From NCBI GenBank assembly GCA_963841455.1, contig CAWJCU010000005.1, positions 1 to 64,000 of the forward strand: a DNA stretch of 64,000 bases. Direction: 5' to 3'. A model generated the notes under the pieces. The model was not told where the DNA came from. It did no database searches and saw only the letters and a program-made list of their open reading frames with translations. The position numbers and the translations under genes were made by a program. The stretch is from JAWVFM01 sp963841455 (lineage in GTDB: Bacteria > Actinomycetota > Thermoleophilia > Solirubrobacterales > 70-9). Of this stretch, positions 27,861-35,001 are shown one piece after another (within the stretch, counting starts at the first letter, position 1; each line of letters starts with the position of its first letter).

Positions 27861-28997
27861 TCAGCCGGGCCGGCGGGCGAGCATGCGCGCTCCGGCGGCG
27901 CACGCTCCGACGCTGAGCAGCGCGGCGGCGACGATGGCCGCCGCCTGCCCGGAGGTGATGACGTGCTCGGAGAGGCCGAGCGCGGCCACTGCGGCCGGAA
28001 CCCCCAGCTCGGCGGCGGCGACGAGGCCGGCACCCGGTCGCTGGCGGCTCACGAGGGCGGCGACCTGATGGACGCCGACGTTGAGCACGGCCAGGGACCC
28101 CGCGAGCGCGAGGTTGCTCGGGTCGGAGAAGAGGTCGCGCACATTGAGCTTCGTGCCGAGCAGGACGAAGAAGAGCGGCACGAGGAACCCCTCCCCCACA
28201 CCGCGGACCTGGAGCGAGAGCCGCTCCGGGCCACCGATGGCCGCGACGATCAGTCCGGTCCCGAAACCGGCGATCAGCACGCTCGTGCCGAGGTCCTCGG
28301 CGAGCCACGCAAGGCCCACGAGCACCGCGAGTGCAAGCCGCAGATCGAGCGCCCAGCCGCGCTCCTTCGACTGGCGGCGAAGCCACTGGAACCAGTCGAC
28401 GTCCACCAGCAGCCGCATGGCGCCGAAGAGCACGAGGGCCGCGGCCACAACCGCGAGGCTGCCCAGCGCGACCTTGCCCGCCCGGTCGGGCTGGATGGCG
28501 AACGGGACGGCGATGACCGCCGCGATGTCGGCGATCGTGATCTGGGCGATGAGCGGGAGCGCCTCCGCGCCGCGGAGGCCGCGCTCATCGAGGATCGGGA
28601 GCGCGACGGCCGCAGAGCTCGACGCGAGCACCACCGCGAAGAGAAGCGCGTGCGAGGTGTCGCCGATCGCCGCGGCCGCGAACCCGGCCGGCACGGCGAC
28701 CGCGAAACCGACGCCCGCGGCGAGCGCGCCCCTCCCCAGCGCGCTCCGAAGCCGGCGGTCGTGGAGCGGGATGCGCATCCCGACGGCGAACATCAGGGTC
28801 GCGAAGCCGACGGTCTCGAGCAGAGCGAGCGGCGGGTCGGTCGGGTCGACGATGCCGAACCCGCTCACGCCGATGACGACGCCGGCGAGGAGCTCACCGA
28901 TCACCAGCGGCAGGAGGTTGCGGCTCGCGCCGGCGAGCAGAGGCCCCGCGAGCCCGCAGGCGAGCACGAGCGCGAGCGACCCGAGGCTAGAGGTCAC
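27861..28997 (-). CDS. cation:proton antiporter, CPA2-like
   Basis: A 378-residue membrane protein with about 11-12 hydrophobic helices and no cytoplasmic TrkA domain. Typical of the Na+/H+ or K+/H+ exchanger fold are GELLAGVVIG in helix 2, ETVGFATLMFAVGM, SSSAAVALPIL and FFVLLGTKLNVRDLF. It would exchange a monovalent cation for protons at the plasma membrane. The ion is not predictable here. It precedes the small Cys protein and the hydrogenase cluster on the same strand, 52 bases apart, perhaps by chance. Confidence 0.85.
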   Translation of the reverse strand: MTSSLGSLALVLACGLAGPLLAGASRNLLPLVIGELLAGVVIGVSGFGIVDPTDPPLALLETVGFATLMFAVGMRIPLHDRRLRSALGRGALAAGVGFAVAVPAGFAAAAIGDTSHALLFAVVLASSSAAVALPILDERGLRGAEALPLIAQITIADIAAVIAVPFAIQPDRAGKVALGSLAVVAAALVLFGAMRLLVDVDWFQWLRRQSKERGWALDLRLALAVLVGLAWLAEDLGTSVLIAGFGTGLIVAAIGGPERLSLQVRGVGEGFLVPLFFVLLGTKLNVRDLFSDPSNLALAGSLAVLNVGVHQVAALVSRQRPGAGLVAAAELGVPAAVAALGLSEHVITSGQAAAIVAAALLSVGACAAGARMLARRPG

Positions 28998-29047
28998 GTC
29001 CCACAGTCACACCCGTATCGTGCCGCAACAATCACCCCCGACATCCT

Positions 29048-29093
29048 CGAACGTCCCCGAGTAGGGGCTATACGGGGTGCTCAGGGACGTTCG
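29048..29093. repeat. palindromic element, copy 1
   Basis: 46 bp with perfect 10-bp arms CGAACGTCCC and GGGACGTTCG around a 26-bp core containing GTAGGGGCTATACG. It ends three bases beyond the stop of the minus-strand SDR gene. The same arms recur at 30,797 and 57,711. It could fold as a hairpin in RNA from either strand. There is no oligo-T tract, so it is not a typical intrinsic terminator. Confidence 0.85.
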
Positions 29094-29096
29094 GCT

Positions 29097-29807
29097 CTAG
29101 ATCGGCTGCGAGGTGGGCCGCAGGAGGATCTCGTTCACGTCGACCCGCTCGGGCTGGTCGAGCGCGAACATCACCGCGCGTGCGACGTCGTCGTCGTGGA
29201 GCGCATTGTCCGGCCCGGGGCGGTTGTCGAAGAACGGGGTGTCCACCATGCCGGGCTCGATCAGCGTCACCCGGATCCGCGTGTTGTCGTGCATCTGCCG
29301 CAGCTCGGCCCGCAGCGCCTCGCCCATCGCCGTGACCGCCCACTTGCTCGCCGAGTAGAGCGAGCCCGGGAGAGCGCGGCGCCCGGCAACGGAGCTCGTG
29401 ATGACGTAGTGGCCGCTGCCCCGGTCGAGGAGGTGGGGGAGCGTGGCGCGGATCGCGTGGGCGACGCCGAGGACGTTGGTGAGGATCATCGAGCGCCAGT
29501 GCTCGGGCGACTCCTCCAGGAAGCCGCGGGTCGCGCCGAAGCCGGCGTTCGCGAACACCGCATCGATGCGATCGAAGGTCTCGATGGTGGCGCCGGCGAA
29601 CGCCTCGACCTGGTCCCACTCGGTCACGTCGCAGCTCCTGGCGAGGGATCGACCCTCGCCACCGAGCTCCGTCGCGAGCTCGGCCAGCGCGTCCTCGCCG
29701 CGGGCCCCGAGCGCCGTGCGCCAGCCCGCCTCGGAGGCGCGGCGCGCCGTTTGAGCTCCGATCCCGCTCGAGGCGCCGGTGAGGAGGAGGACTCGATCGT
29801 CGCTCAT
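29097..29807 (-). CDS. short-chain dehydrogenase/reductase
   Basis: A 236-residue classical SDR, NAD(P)-dependent oxidoreductase. The cofactor motif is TGASSGIGAQTARRA (10-24), with NAGFG near residue 88, catalytic Ser in ITSSVAG, and Tyr/Lys in YSASKWAVTAM (YxxxK). The Arg-rich stretch after strand 2 suggests NADP preference. The substrate is unknown. The ATG start is supported by MSDDRVLLLTGASSGIG, the normal N-terminus. It is divergent from the small plus-strand gene at 29,862. Confidence 0.9.
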   Translation of the reverse strand: MSDDRVLLLTGASSGIGAQTARRASEAGWRTALGARGEDALAELATELGGEGRSLARSCDVTEWDQVEAFAGATIETFDRIDAVFANAGFGATRGFLEESPEHWRSMILTNVLGVAHAIRATLPHLLDRGSGHYVITSSVAGRRALPGSLYSASKWAVTAMGEALRAELRQMHDNTRIRVTLIEPGMVDTPFFDNRPGPDNALHDDDVARAVMFALDQPERVDVNEILLRPTSQPI

Positions 29808-29861
29808 GGAGGCGATTGTATGGTGGCTCTGGACTGGCGATTACGACCTGAGGAGGTTGCG

Positions 29862-30161
29862 ATGTACGCACGAGTCGCGAAGTGGGAAGGCGAGAAGGAA
29901 GCGCTCGACAGGATGGTGGAGGAGATCCGCGGGCGTGCCGATGACGGGCCGCCAGAGGGTGTCCCTTCGAAGGGAATCACGCTCCTGCGCGGTCTCGACG
30001 GTGGCACCTCGATCGCCATCGGTCTGTTCGAGACCGAGGACGACCTGCGGACCGGTGACGCGACGCTAAACGCGATGAGCCCCCCGATCGACGACCAGAG
30101 CGCCGTGCGGCGGCTTTCGGTCGACCTCATGGAGGTCGCGCTGGAGCTCACGGCCGACTGA
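29862..30161 (+). CDS. small dimeric alpha-beta-barrel-like protein
   Basis: A 99-residue protein starting at an ATG preceded by GAGGAGG. The pattern MYARVAKWEGEKEALDRM, followed by GITLLRGLDGGTSIAIGLFE, resembles antibiotic biosynthesis monooxygenase (ABM/EthD-like) ferredoxin-fold proteins, but no catalytic residue is diagnostic. It would be cytoplasmic. It is transcribed divergently from the SDR gene with a 54-base gap that must hold both promoters. Confidence 0.6.
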   Translation: MYARVAKWEGEKEALDRMVEEIRGRADDGPPEGVPSKGITLLRGLDGGTSIAIGLFETEDDLRTGDATLNAMSPPIDDQSAVRRLSVDLMEVALELTAD

Positions 30162-30188
30162 CACGGTCGGCCGCGGCGCCCGCTTCCC

Positions 30189-30788
30189 TCAGCGTGGGAA
30201 GTGGGCGCCGTGCGGGAATTTCCCGCTGCGTGCCCAGGGCAGCGCCTCGGCTATGAACCGGGCGTAGGCGGCCGCGCCCGAGTAGGTGAGGTGCAGGCCG
30301 TCGCCCGCGAACCAGCTCGACTGACCGGAGCTGTACTTCACCCAGTCGAGGAGCACGATGCGGTGCTTGTGGTGGTGAGCGGCGGTCCGCATGGCGCCCG
30401 CGCCGCCGCCGCTAACGGAGCCGCGCGGCGTGACGAGGCCCAGCACCTTGTTCTTGGGCAGCGCGTGAAGCGCCGAGTGGATGCCGGCGCTGGTGACCGG
30501 GCCGTTCGAGCCGAGCGCGAGCACGACGAGGTGCGGGAGGCGGTGACGCGCTCGCCTCTCGTTGACGATCCCCACGCCCTGGTACCACTGCCGGCACTCC
30601 ATCGCGTTCGCGCGGTACCCATGATGGGCGAGGCCCGGGACGGCGAACACCATCACCGAATCGCCGAGGACGATCGGCGCGCGCCCCCTTGGGTTGACCT
30701 TCTTCGTCGGCCCCGCCTTCGTCGTGTCGCCGCAAGCCGCGGCGGCAACCCCCGCGACCCCGAGGACGAGCGCGAGCGCGAGCGCCAC
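30189..30788 (-). CDS. secreted SGNH-like protein, paralog A
   Basis: A 199-residue exported protein with an N-terminal hydrophobic segment followed by Ala-Ala-Ala-Cys-Gly, a possible lipobox or signal cleavage site. The SGNH blocks appear as PIVLGDSVMVFA, ALGSNGPV (block III with Ser-Asn in place of the usual GxND) and GDGLHLTYSGAAAYA. It is a likely acetyl- or acyl-ester hydrolase or transferase acting outside the membrane. It is clearly paralogous to the gene at 30,858 just upstream on the same strand. Its neighbours are an MBOAT acyltransferase and a third SGNH protein. Confidence 0.72.
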   Translation of the reverse strand: MALALALVLGVAGVAAAACGDTTKAGPTKKVNPRGRAPIVLGDSVMVFAVPGLAHHGYRANAMECRQWYQGVGIVNERRARHRLPHLVVLALGSNGPVTSAGIHSALHALPKNKVLGLVTPRGSVSGGGAGAMRTAAHHHKHRIVLLDWVKYSSGQSSWFAGDGLHLTYSGAAAYARFIAEALPWARSGKFPHGAHFPR

Positions 30789-30796
30789 AATTCGCC

Positions 30797-30842
30797 CGAA
30801 CGTCCCGCGCTGGGGGTTATTCGCGGGGTTGAGGGACGTTCG
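30797..30842. repeat. palindromic element, copy 2
   Basis: 46 bp with the same perfect 10-bp arms as copy 1 and a variant 26-bp core (GCTGGGGGTTATTCGC). It lies 15 bases beyond the stop codon of SGNH paralog B and eight bases before the start of paralog A. Confidence 0.85.
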
Positions 30843-30857
30843 CGCCGGAGGCTCCGC

Positions 30858-31505
30858 TCAGCGCGGGTAGCTCGCGCCGTTGGGGAACTTGCCGGGCTTC
30901 GCGAACTTGGTCGCCCTGCCGAGCAGCCGCGCGAAGCCTGCTGCGCCGGCGAACGTGAGGTGCAGGCCGTCGGGCTGGAACCACCCCGCCCGGCCTGAGC
31001 TATAGCGAACCCAGTCGAGCAGCACGATCCGGTGCGGGTGCTTCTTCGCGGCGTCGCGGATGTGCGTGGCGTCGGAGCCGCTGCCGCCGCCGAGCTCCCG
31101 CGGCGTCACGAGCGCGAGGACCTTGTTCTTGGGGAGAAGGTGGAGCGCGCCCCTGATGTCGCCGGGGGTGATCTTCCAGTCGGCCCCGAGCGCGATCGTG
31201 ACCATGTGGGGAAGCCTCTTGCGCGCCTTGACTTGGCGAACGAGCGCCATGCCCTCGGCCCACTGCCTGCACCCGCGGGCGTTGACGCGGTAGCCCTCGT
31301 CGGCGAGCTTGTTGAGGGCCAGCAGCATCACCGAGTCGCCGATCGCGAGAGGGGCGCGGCCGTGCTTCGAGACCCGGTGGTGAGGCTTCTCCTTCTGAAC
31401 GCCGCCGCAGCCCGCACTCGCCGCCTCGGCCGCGAACAGCGCCACGCAAACGGCGACGGTCGCCGCCAGCGCGATTGCACCGAAAGTACGATTCCCGCCC
31501 CTCAA
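30858..31505 (-). CDS. secreted SGNH-like protein, paralog B
   Basis: A 215-residue exported protein with a signal peptide (hydrophobic about 8-27, ending EAASAGCGG). Catalytic blocks: LAIGDSVMLLAL, IALGADWKI (block III altered, no Asn-Asp) and PDGLHLTFAGAAGFARLLG. It shares the C-terminal GKFPNGASYPR pattern with paralog A, showing tandem duplication. Divergent from the MBOAT gene, with about 30-70 bases between them, so a shared control region is possible. The substrate is unknown; cell-wall or polysaccharide O-acyl groups are a reasonable guess from the context. Confidence 0.72.
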   Translation of the reverse strand: MRGGNRTFGAIALAATVAVCVALFAAEAASAGCGGVQKEKPHHRVSKHGRAPLAIGDSVMLLALNKLADEGYRVNARGCRQWAEGMALVRQVKARKRLPHMVTIALGADWKITPGDIRGALHLLPKNKVLALVTPRELGGGSGSDATHIRDAAKKHPHRIVLLDWVRYSSGRAGWFQPDGLHLTFAGAAGFARLLGRATKFAKPGKFPNGASYPR

Positions 31506-31578
31506 GGCGCGATCAAGCTAGCACGGGGACCCAAGCCTGCTCTTTCCAACCGTCGAGTTCGCGATCTTCTTTGCGATC

Positions 31579-32934
31579 GTGCTGCCGCTGTCGTGGGCGC
31601 TCATGTCACGCCCGGCGTGGTGGAAGCCGTTCGTCGTCGTCGCGAGCTACGTCTTCTACGCCGCTGCCGACCCGCGGTTCTGCCTCCTGCTCGGCGGCAT
31701 CACCGCGGTCAACCAGCTCGCCGCCGTGGCCATCCATCGGGCGTCGGACGAGAGGCGGAGCAAGGCGATCCTCGCGGTTGCGGTGGCGGTCGACCTCGGG
31801 TCGCTCGCAGTCTTCAAGTACTACGCGTTCTTCTCGCAGGGCGTCGCCGACGCGCTCAACTCGGTCTCGCTCGGCATGCCGCTGCCGCTGTTGACCGTTG
31901 CTCTGCCGATCGGCATCAGCTTCTTCACCTTCCAGGCGATCACCTACGTGGTCGACGTCAAGCGGGGCCTCGTCGCTCCGGCGAAGACGGTCGACACGGC
32001 CATCTACCTGAGCTTCTTCCCGCACCTGGTCGCCGGGCCGATCGTCCGCGCCCGCGAGTTCCTGCCGCAGCTCCAGAGCCCTCGCGACCCCGACCGGGTC
32101 GCCGTCTCGTCAGGCCTCGCGCTGATCGCGCTCGGCCTCATCAAGAAGGTGATGATCGCCGACTTCCTGGCCCGGGCGATCGTCGACCCGGTTTTCGCCG
32201 TTCCGCAGGCCTACGCGGCTCCCGACGTGCTCATGGCCGCGTACGCGTACGCCGCCCAGATCTATTGCGACTTCTCCGGCTACACAGACATGGCGATCGG
32301 GCTCGCCCTGCTGATGGGCTTCGTATTCCCGCAGAACTTCAACGCGCCCTACCGGGCAACCGGCTTTCGCGACTTCTGGCGCCGCTGGCATATGACGCTG
32401 TCGCGCTTCCTGCGCGACTACCTCTACATCCCGCTCGGCGGCAACCGCGGCGGCCGGCTGCGCACGTACCGCAACCTGATGGTCACGATGATCCTCGGAG
32501 GCCTCTGGCACGGCGCCGCTTGGACCTTCGTCCTCTGGGGAACCTTCCAGGGCACGGGTCTGGTGACCGAGCACGCGCTCGACGGGCGGATCGGCCGGCG
32601 AACGCCGGCGTGGCTGCGCGGCTTCCTCACGTTCAACCTCATCTGTTTCGGGTGGATCCTCTTCCGCTCTCAGGGCATCGGCGAGTTCTGGGACTACATG
32701 ACGAGATTCACGGTCGCGGGCGCGCCGACGCTCTGGACGTTCCCGGTCCTGCTCGCCGTCGGGCTGGTGATCGGCCTTCAGCTCCTGCCCGAGCGGCCCA
32801 TGGAGGCCTTCCAGTACCGGATCGAGCGACTGCGCCCGGCTCTTCTCGCCGCCGCCCTTTGCGTCGCGGTGCTCGTCGCCGGGGCCACGGTGCCGAGCCA
32901 GGGCGTTCCCCCGTTCATCTACTTTCGCTTCTAG
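31579..32934 (+). CDS. MBOAT-family O-acyltransferase (AlgI-like)
   Basis: Multi-pass membrane protein that would move acyl groups across the membrane for O-acylation of an extracellular polymer. AlgI/DltB hallmarks: GISFFTFQAITYVVDV, FFPHLVAGPI, YCDFSGYTDMAIG, FWRRWHMTLSRFLRDYLYIPLGGNR in part, and the catalytic His in GGLWHGAAWTF. The GTG at 31,579 gives 451 residues, but the family N-terminus LLFPTVEFAIFF is present in frame upstream from a CTG at 31,537, just after an in-frame TAG at 31,519. So the true start may be CTG or an indel is present. The next gene encodes a likely periplasmic-side partner. Confidence 0.9.
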   Translation: MLPLSWALMSRPAWWKPFVVVASYVFYAAADPRFCLLLGGITAVNQLAAVAIHRASDERRSKAILAVAVAVDLGSLAVFKYYAFFSQGVADALNSVSLGMPLPLLTVALPIGISFFTFQAITYVVDVKRGLVAPAKTVDTAIYLSFFPHLVAGPIVRAREFLPQLQSPRDPDRVAVSSGLALIALGLIKKVMIADFLARAIVDPVFAVPQAYAAPDVLMAAYAYAAQIYCDFSGYTDMAIGLALLMGFVFPQNFNAPYRATGFRDFWRRWHMTLSRFLRDYLYIPLGGNRGGRLRTYRNLMVTMILGGLWHGAAWTFVLWGTFQGTGLVTEHALDGRIGRRTPAWLRGFLTFNLICFGWILFRSQGIGEFWDYMTRFTVAGAPTLWTFPVLLAVGLVIGLQLLPERPMEAFQYRIERLRPALLAAALCVAVLVAGATVPSQGVPPFIYFRF

Positions 32935-32946
32935 ATTTCTCGCCTG

Positions 32947-33991
32947 ATGCCAGAGCCACGAGACGACAGCGAGATGAGCCGCTTCGACCGCTGGGGGCTG
33001 CGCCGCTTCACGGCCCGGCAGGCGGTCTGGTCGGTGGCCCTCGTGACGCTGCTCCTCGTCCTCTTCGCCGGCCAGGCGGTCCGAAAGCAGGGCGAGGAGA
33101 TGAGCCCGGGGATCGCCCGGGATCTCGTGCTGGGGGTCGGGAAGCCCGCCGGCTGGCTCGCCGATCGACTGCCGCTCGCGGACCTCGCATCGTCCGCCAC
33201 CTCCTGGCTCTCGCCCGACGAGAGCCTCGCCGGCGCAAGCCATGGGTTTGCGGCGAGCCGGCCGAACGCCGGCTCCGGCGCCGGGCGGGCAAACGGAGGC
33301 ATTCCGCCCGTGACCCCGGACTACTTCGACCCGGCCGCGCTCGGCCAGAAGGTTCCGCCGCAGCAGTTGCACACGCTGCTCGTCACTGGAGACTCGCTCT
33401 CGACGCCGCTCGACATCCAGCTCGCGCAGCGGCTCACCGGCGCGGGCGTCAACGTGATCCGCGACCCGCACCTCGCGACCGGCATCTCGAAGTCCGCGTT
33501 CGTCGACTGGGGCAGGCTCGCGACGACGCAGGCCCGCTCCGACCACCCCGACGCCGTGGTGGTCTTCATCGGCGCCAACGAGGGCTATCCGATGCCGGGC
33601 CCGGGGGGCAAGCCCGTCAGCTGTTGCGGGCCCGGGTGGGCGGCGGTCTACGCCGACCGCGTACGCCAGATGATCCACACCTACCTCCAGGGCGGCCGGG
33701 CCCGTGTCTATTGGCTGACCGTGCCGACTCCGCGCGACTCGGCGCGCCAGCCGATCGAGCGCGCCGTGAACGCCGCGATCAAGGTCGGAGCCCAACCCTT
33801 CGAGAGCCTGACGCAGGTGATCGACACCGTGCCGATCTTCACTCCCGGCGACCGCTATCGCGACTCGATGCCCATCGACGGCACGCCCACGATCGTCCGC
33901 GAATCCGACGGCATCCACCTCAACGAGGCCGGGTCCTCGGTGGCGGCTGACGACGTCAAGAAGGCCGCTCGCCCGCGACTACAACTGGTGA
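32947..33991 (+). CDS. DUF459-type SGNH hydrolase, membrane-anchored
   Basis: About 348 residues: a cytoplasmic start, one membrane helix (about residues 26-44), a Pro/Gly/Ala linker, then an SGNH domain with LLVTGDSLSTPL, VVVFIGANEGYPM and SDGIHLNEAGSSVAADDV. Twelve bases after the MBOAT gene, it is the probable extracellular acyl-transfer partner, as in AlgI/AlgX-like pairs (inference). The frame appears to shift near 33,968: reading on in frame gives an odd Arg-rich tail to 34,047, whereas a one-base change yields the usual end LARDYNW and a stop at 33,989, just before a palindromic hairpin. Confidence 0.76.
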
Positions 33992-34015
33992 GTCGCCGGG
34001 CGATCGCCCGGCGAC
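33992..34015. terminator. 24-bp perfect palindrome between convergent genes
   Basis: The arm GTCGCCGGGCGA is followed immediately by its exact reverse complement. It begins right after the inferred stop of the DUF459 gene and ends three bases before the stop of the convergent gene at 34,019. That position suits a two-way transcription end signal, although there is no T tract. Confidence 0.6.
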
Positions 34016-34018
34016 CGC

Positions 34019-34414
34019 TCAGATGTTCTGCGTGTAGGTGCTCTTGACCAGCTTCGAGCCGTGCTTGCAGGTGACGGTGCCGTCGTACTGGACGTTCGGC
34101 AGCTTGTCGTAGCGCTTCTCCGAGCAGTGGTAATGGCGCACCGCATGGTTGCAATGCCCGGCCGGGCCGCCGTTCTTGTGCCGGCAGCTGTGGAACGCCT
34201 TCGTCACCTTCTTGCCGGTGCTGCAGCCCGTGTGCTTGACGTGAAGGGAGGTCACGTAGGAGGTGCCGAGGTGGCGGGCCTGGCTCGCGCTCAGGTGGCA
34301 GTTCTTCCCGCCGCCCTTGTGGTGGGCCTGCGTGGCCGAGGCCGCCGTGGCGCCGAGGGCGACGACGAACGTCAATGCGGCGGCAAGGGCAGTCGCGATC
34401 AGGCGTTGTGGCAT
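34019..34414 (-). CDS. small secreted Cys/His-rich protein
   Basis: A 131-residue exported protein. The start at 34,414 opens a standard signal peptide (MPQRLIATALAAALTFVVAL, cleavage near ASA). The mature part has about eight Cys and many His and Lys, consistent with a disulfide-stabilised extracellular domain (GCSTGKKVTKAFHSCR, GHCNHAVRHYHC). An in-frame Met 19 codons upstream is less likely because it would bury the signal. Function not recognised. A GC hairpin (GGCCGCC-TCC-GGCGGCC, 34,490-34,506) lies upstream. Confidence 0.62.
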   Translation of the reverse strand: MPQRLIATALAAALTFVVALGATAASATQAHHKGGGKNCHLSASQARHLGTSYVTSLHVKHTGCSTGKKVTKAFHSCRHKNGGPAGHCNHAVRHYHCSEKRYDKLPNVQYDGTVTCKHGSKLVKSTYTQNI

Positions 34415-34557
34415 AGGTTCGTGTCTCCCGAAAGTTCGAGGTTCCCTGACGCGCGGGACTCTATCGGGCACCCTGCGGAAATACCCTGCGGCCGCCTCCG
34501 GCGGCCTTACCTGCCGCTTTCGGGGCTGAGCCCCTCATTAGAATCCCTTCCCCTCCT

Positions 34558-35001
34558 ATGGACCCCGACCGCAAGCGGAAGATCCGTTTGGTCGTGGCGC
34601 TCAGCGCAGCCGTGCTGCTCGCCGCCGGCCTCGTCTACACGTCGTTCAGCGCCTCGACCGAGGCGAAGGAGCCCTCGCAGCTCCTGACGGCCCAGCCGGG
34701 CAACTCCTATGACCTCACGGGCGTCGTCGTCCCGGGCTCGATCCGGCATCGCGGTTCGCGCCTCGACTTCCGCGTGGAGGACCGCACGGGCGAGCGCCAG
34801 GCCTCGATACCGGTCCGGTACTCGGGCGAGGTTCCCGATCCATTCCGCAGCGGCCGCGAGATCATCGTCACCGGGACGCTCGCCTCCAGCGGCGTCCTCG
34901 AGGGCCAGCGCGACAGCCTGATCACGAAGTGCCCGTCGAAGTTCACGACGCAGGCGCAGCAGGACCCCCAGCACGTGGTGATCACGAATGGCAGCAGCTA
35001 G
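34558..35001 (+). CDS. ccmE: cytochrome c maturation heme chaperone CcmE-like
   Basis: Membrane-anchored heme carrier for System I cytochrome c maturation, 147 residues. One N-terminal helix (about 10-27) is followed by the OB-fold domain with YDLTGVVVPGSI and FRVEDRTG. The heme-attachment motif, HxxxY in most bacteria, here reads CPSKF, with Cys125 and Phe129. Cys-type CcmE variants are known, but they usually keep Tyr. It is followed without a gap by ccmF. No ccmABC or ccmH is in the window. Confidence 0.82.
   Translation: MDPDRKRKIRLVVALSAAVLLAAGLVYTSFSASTEAKEPSQLLTAQPGNSYDLTGVVVPGSIRHRGSRLDFRVEDRTGERQASIPVRYSGEVPDPFRSGREIIVTGTLASSGVLEGQRDSLITKCPSKFTTQAQQDPQHVVITNGSS

Noticed and set aside
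31032..33950. Long open frame (972 codons) on the plus strand across the SGNH, MBOAT and DUF459 genes
   Set aside because: Arg/Pro/Ala/Gly-rich shadow translation with no motif. High G+C leaves few stops in the wrong frames, and the true genes in other frames carry clear family motifs.
34490..34506. GGCCGCC-TCC-GGCGGCC hairpin as a terminator
   Set aside because: It lies upstream, not downstream, of the minus-strand secreted-protein gene and before ccmE, with no T tract, so its role cannot be assigned.
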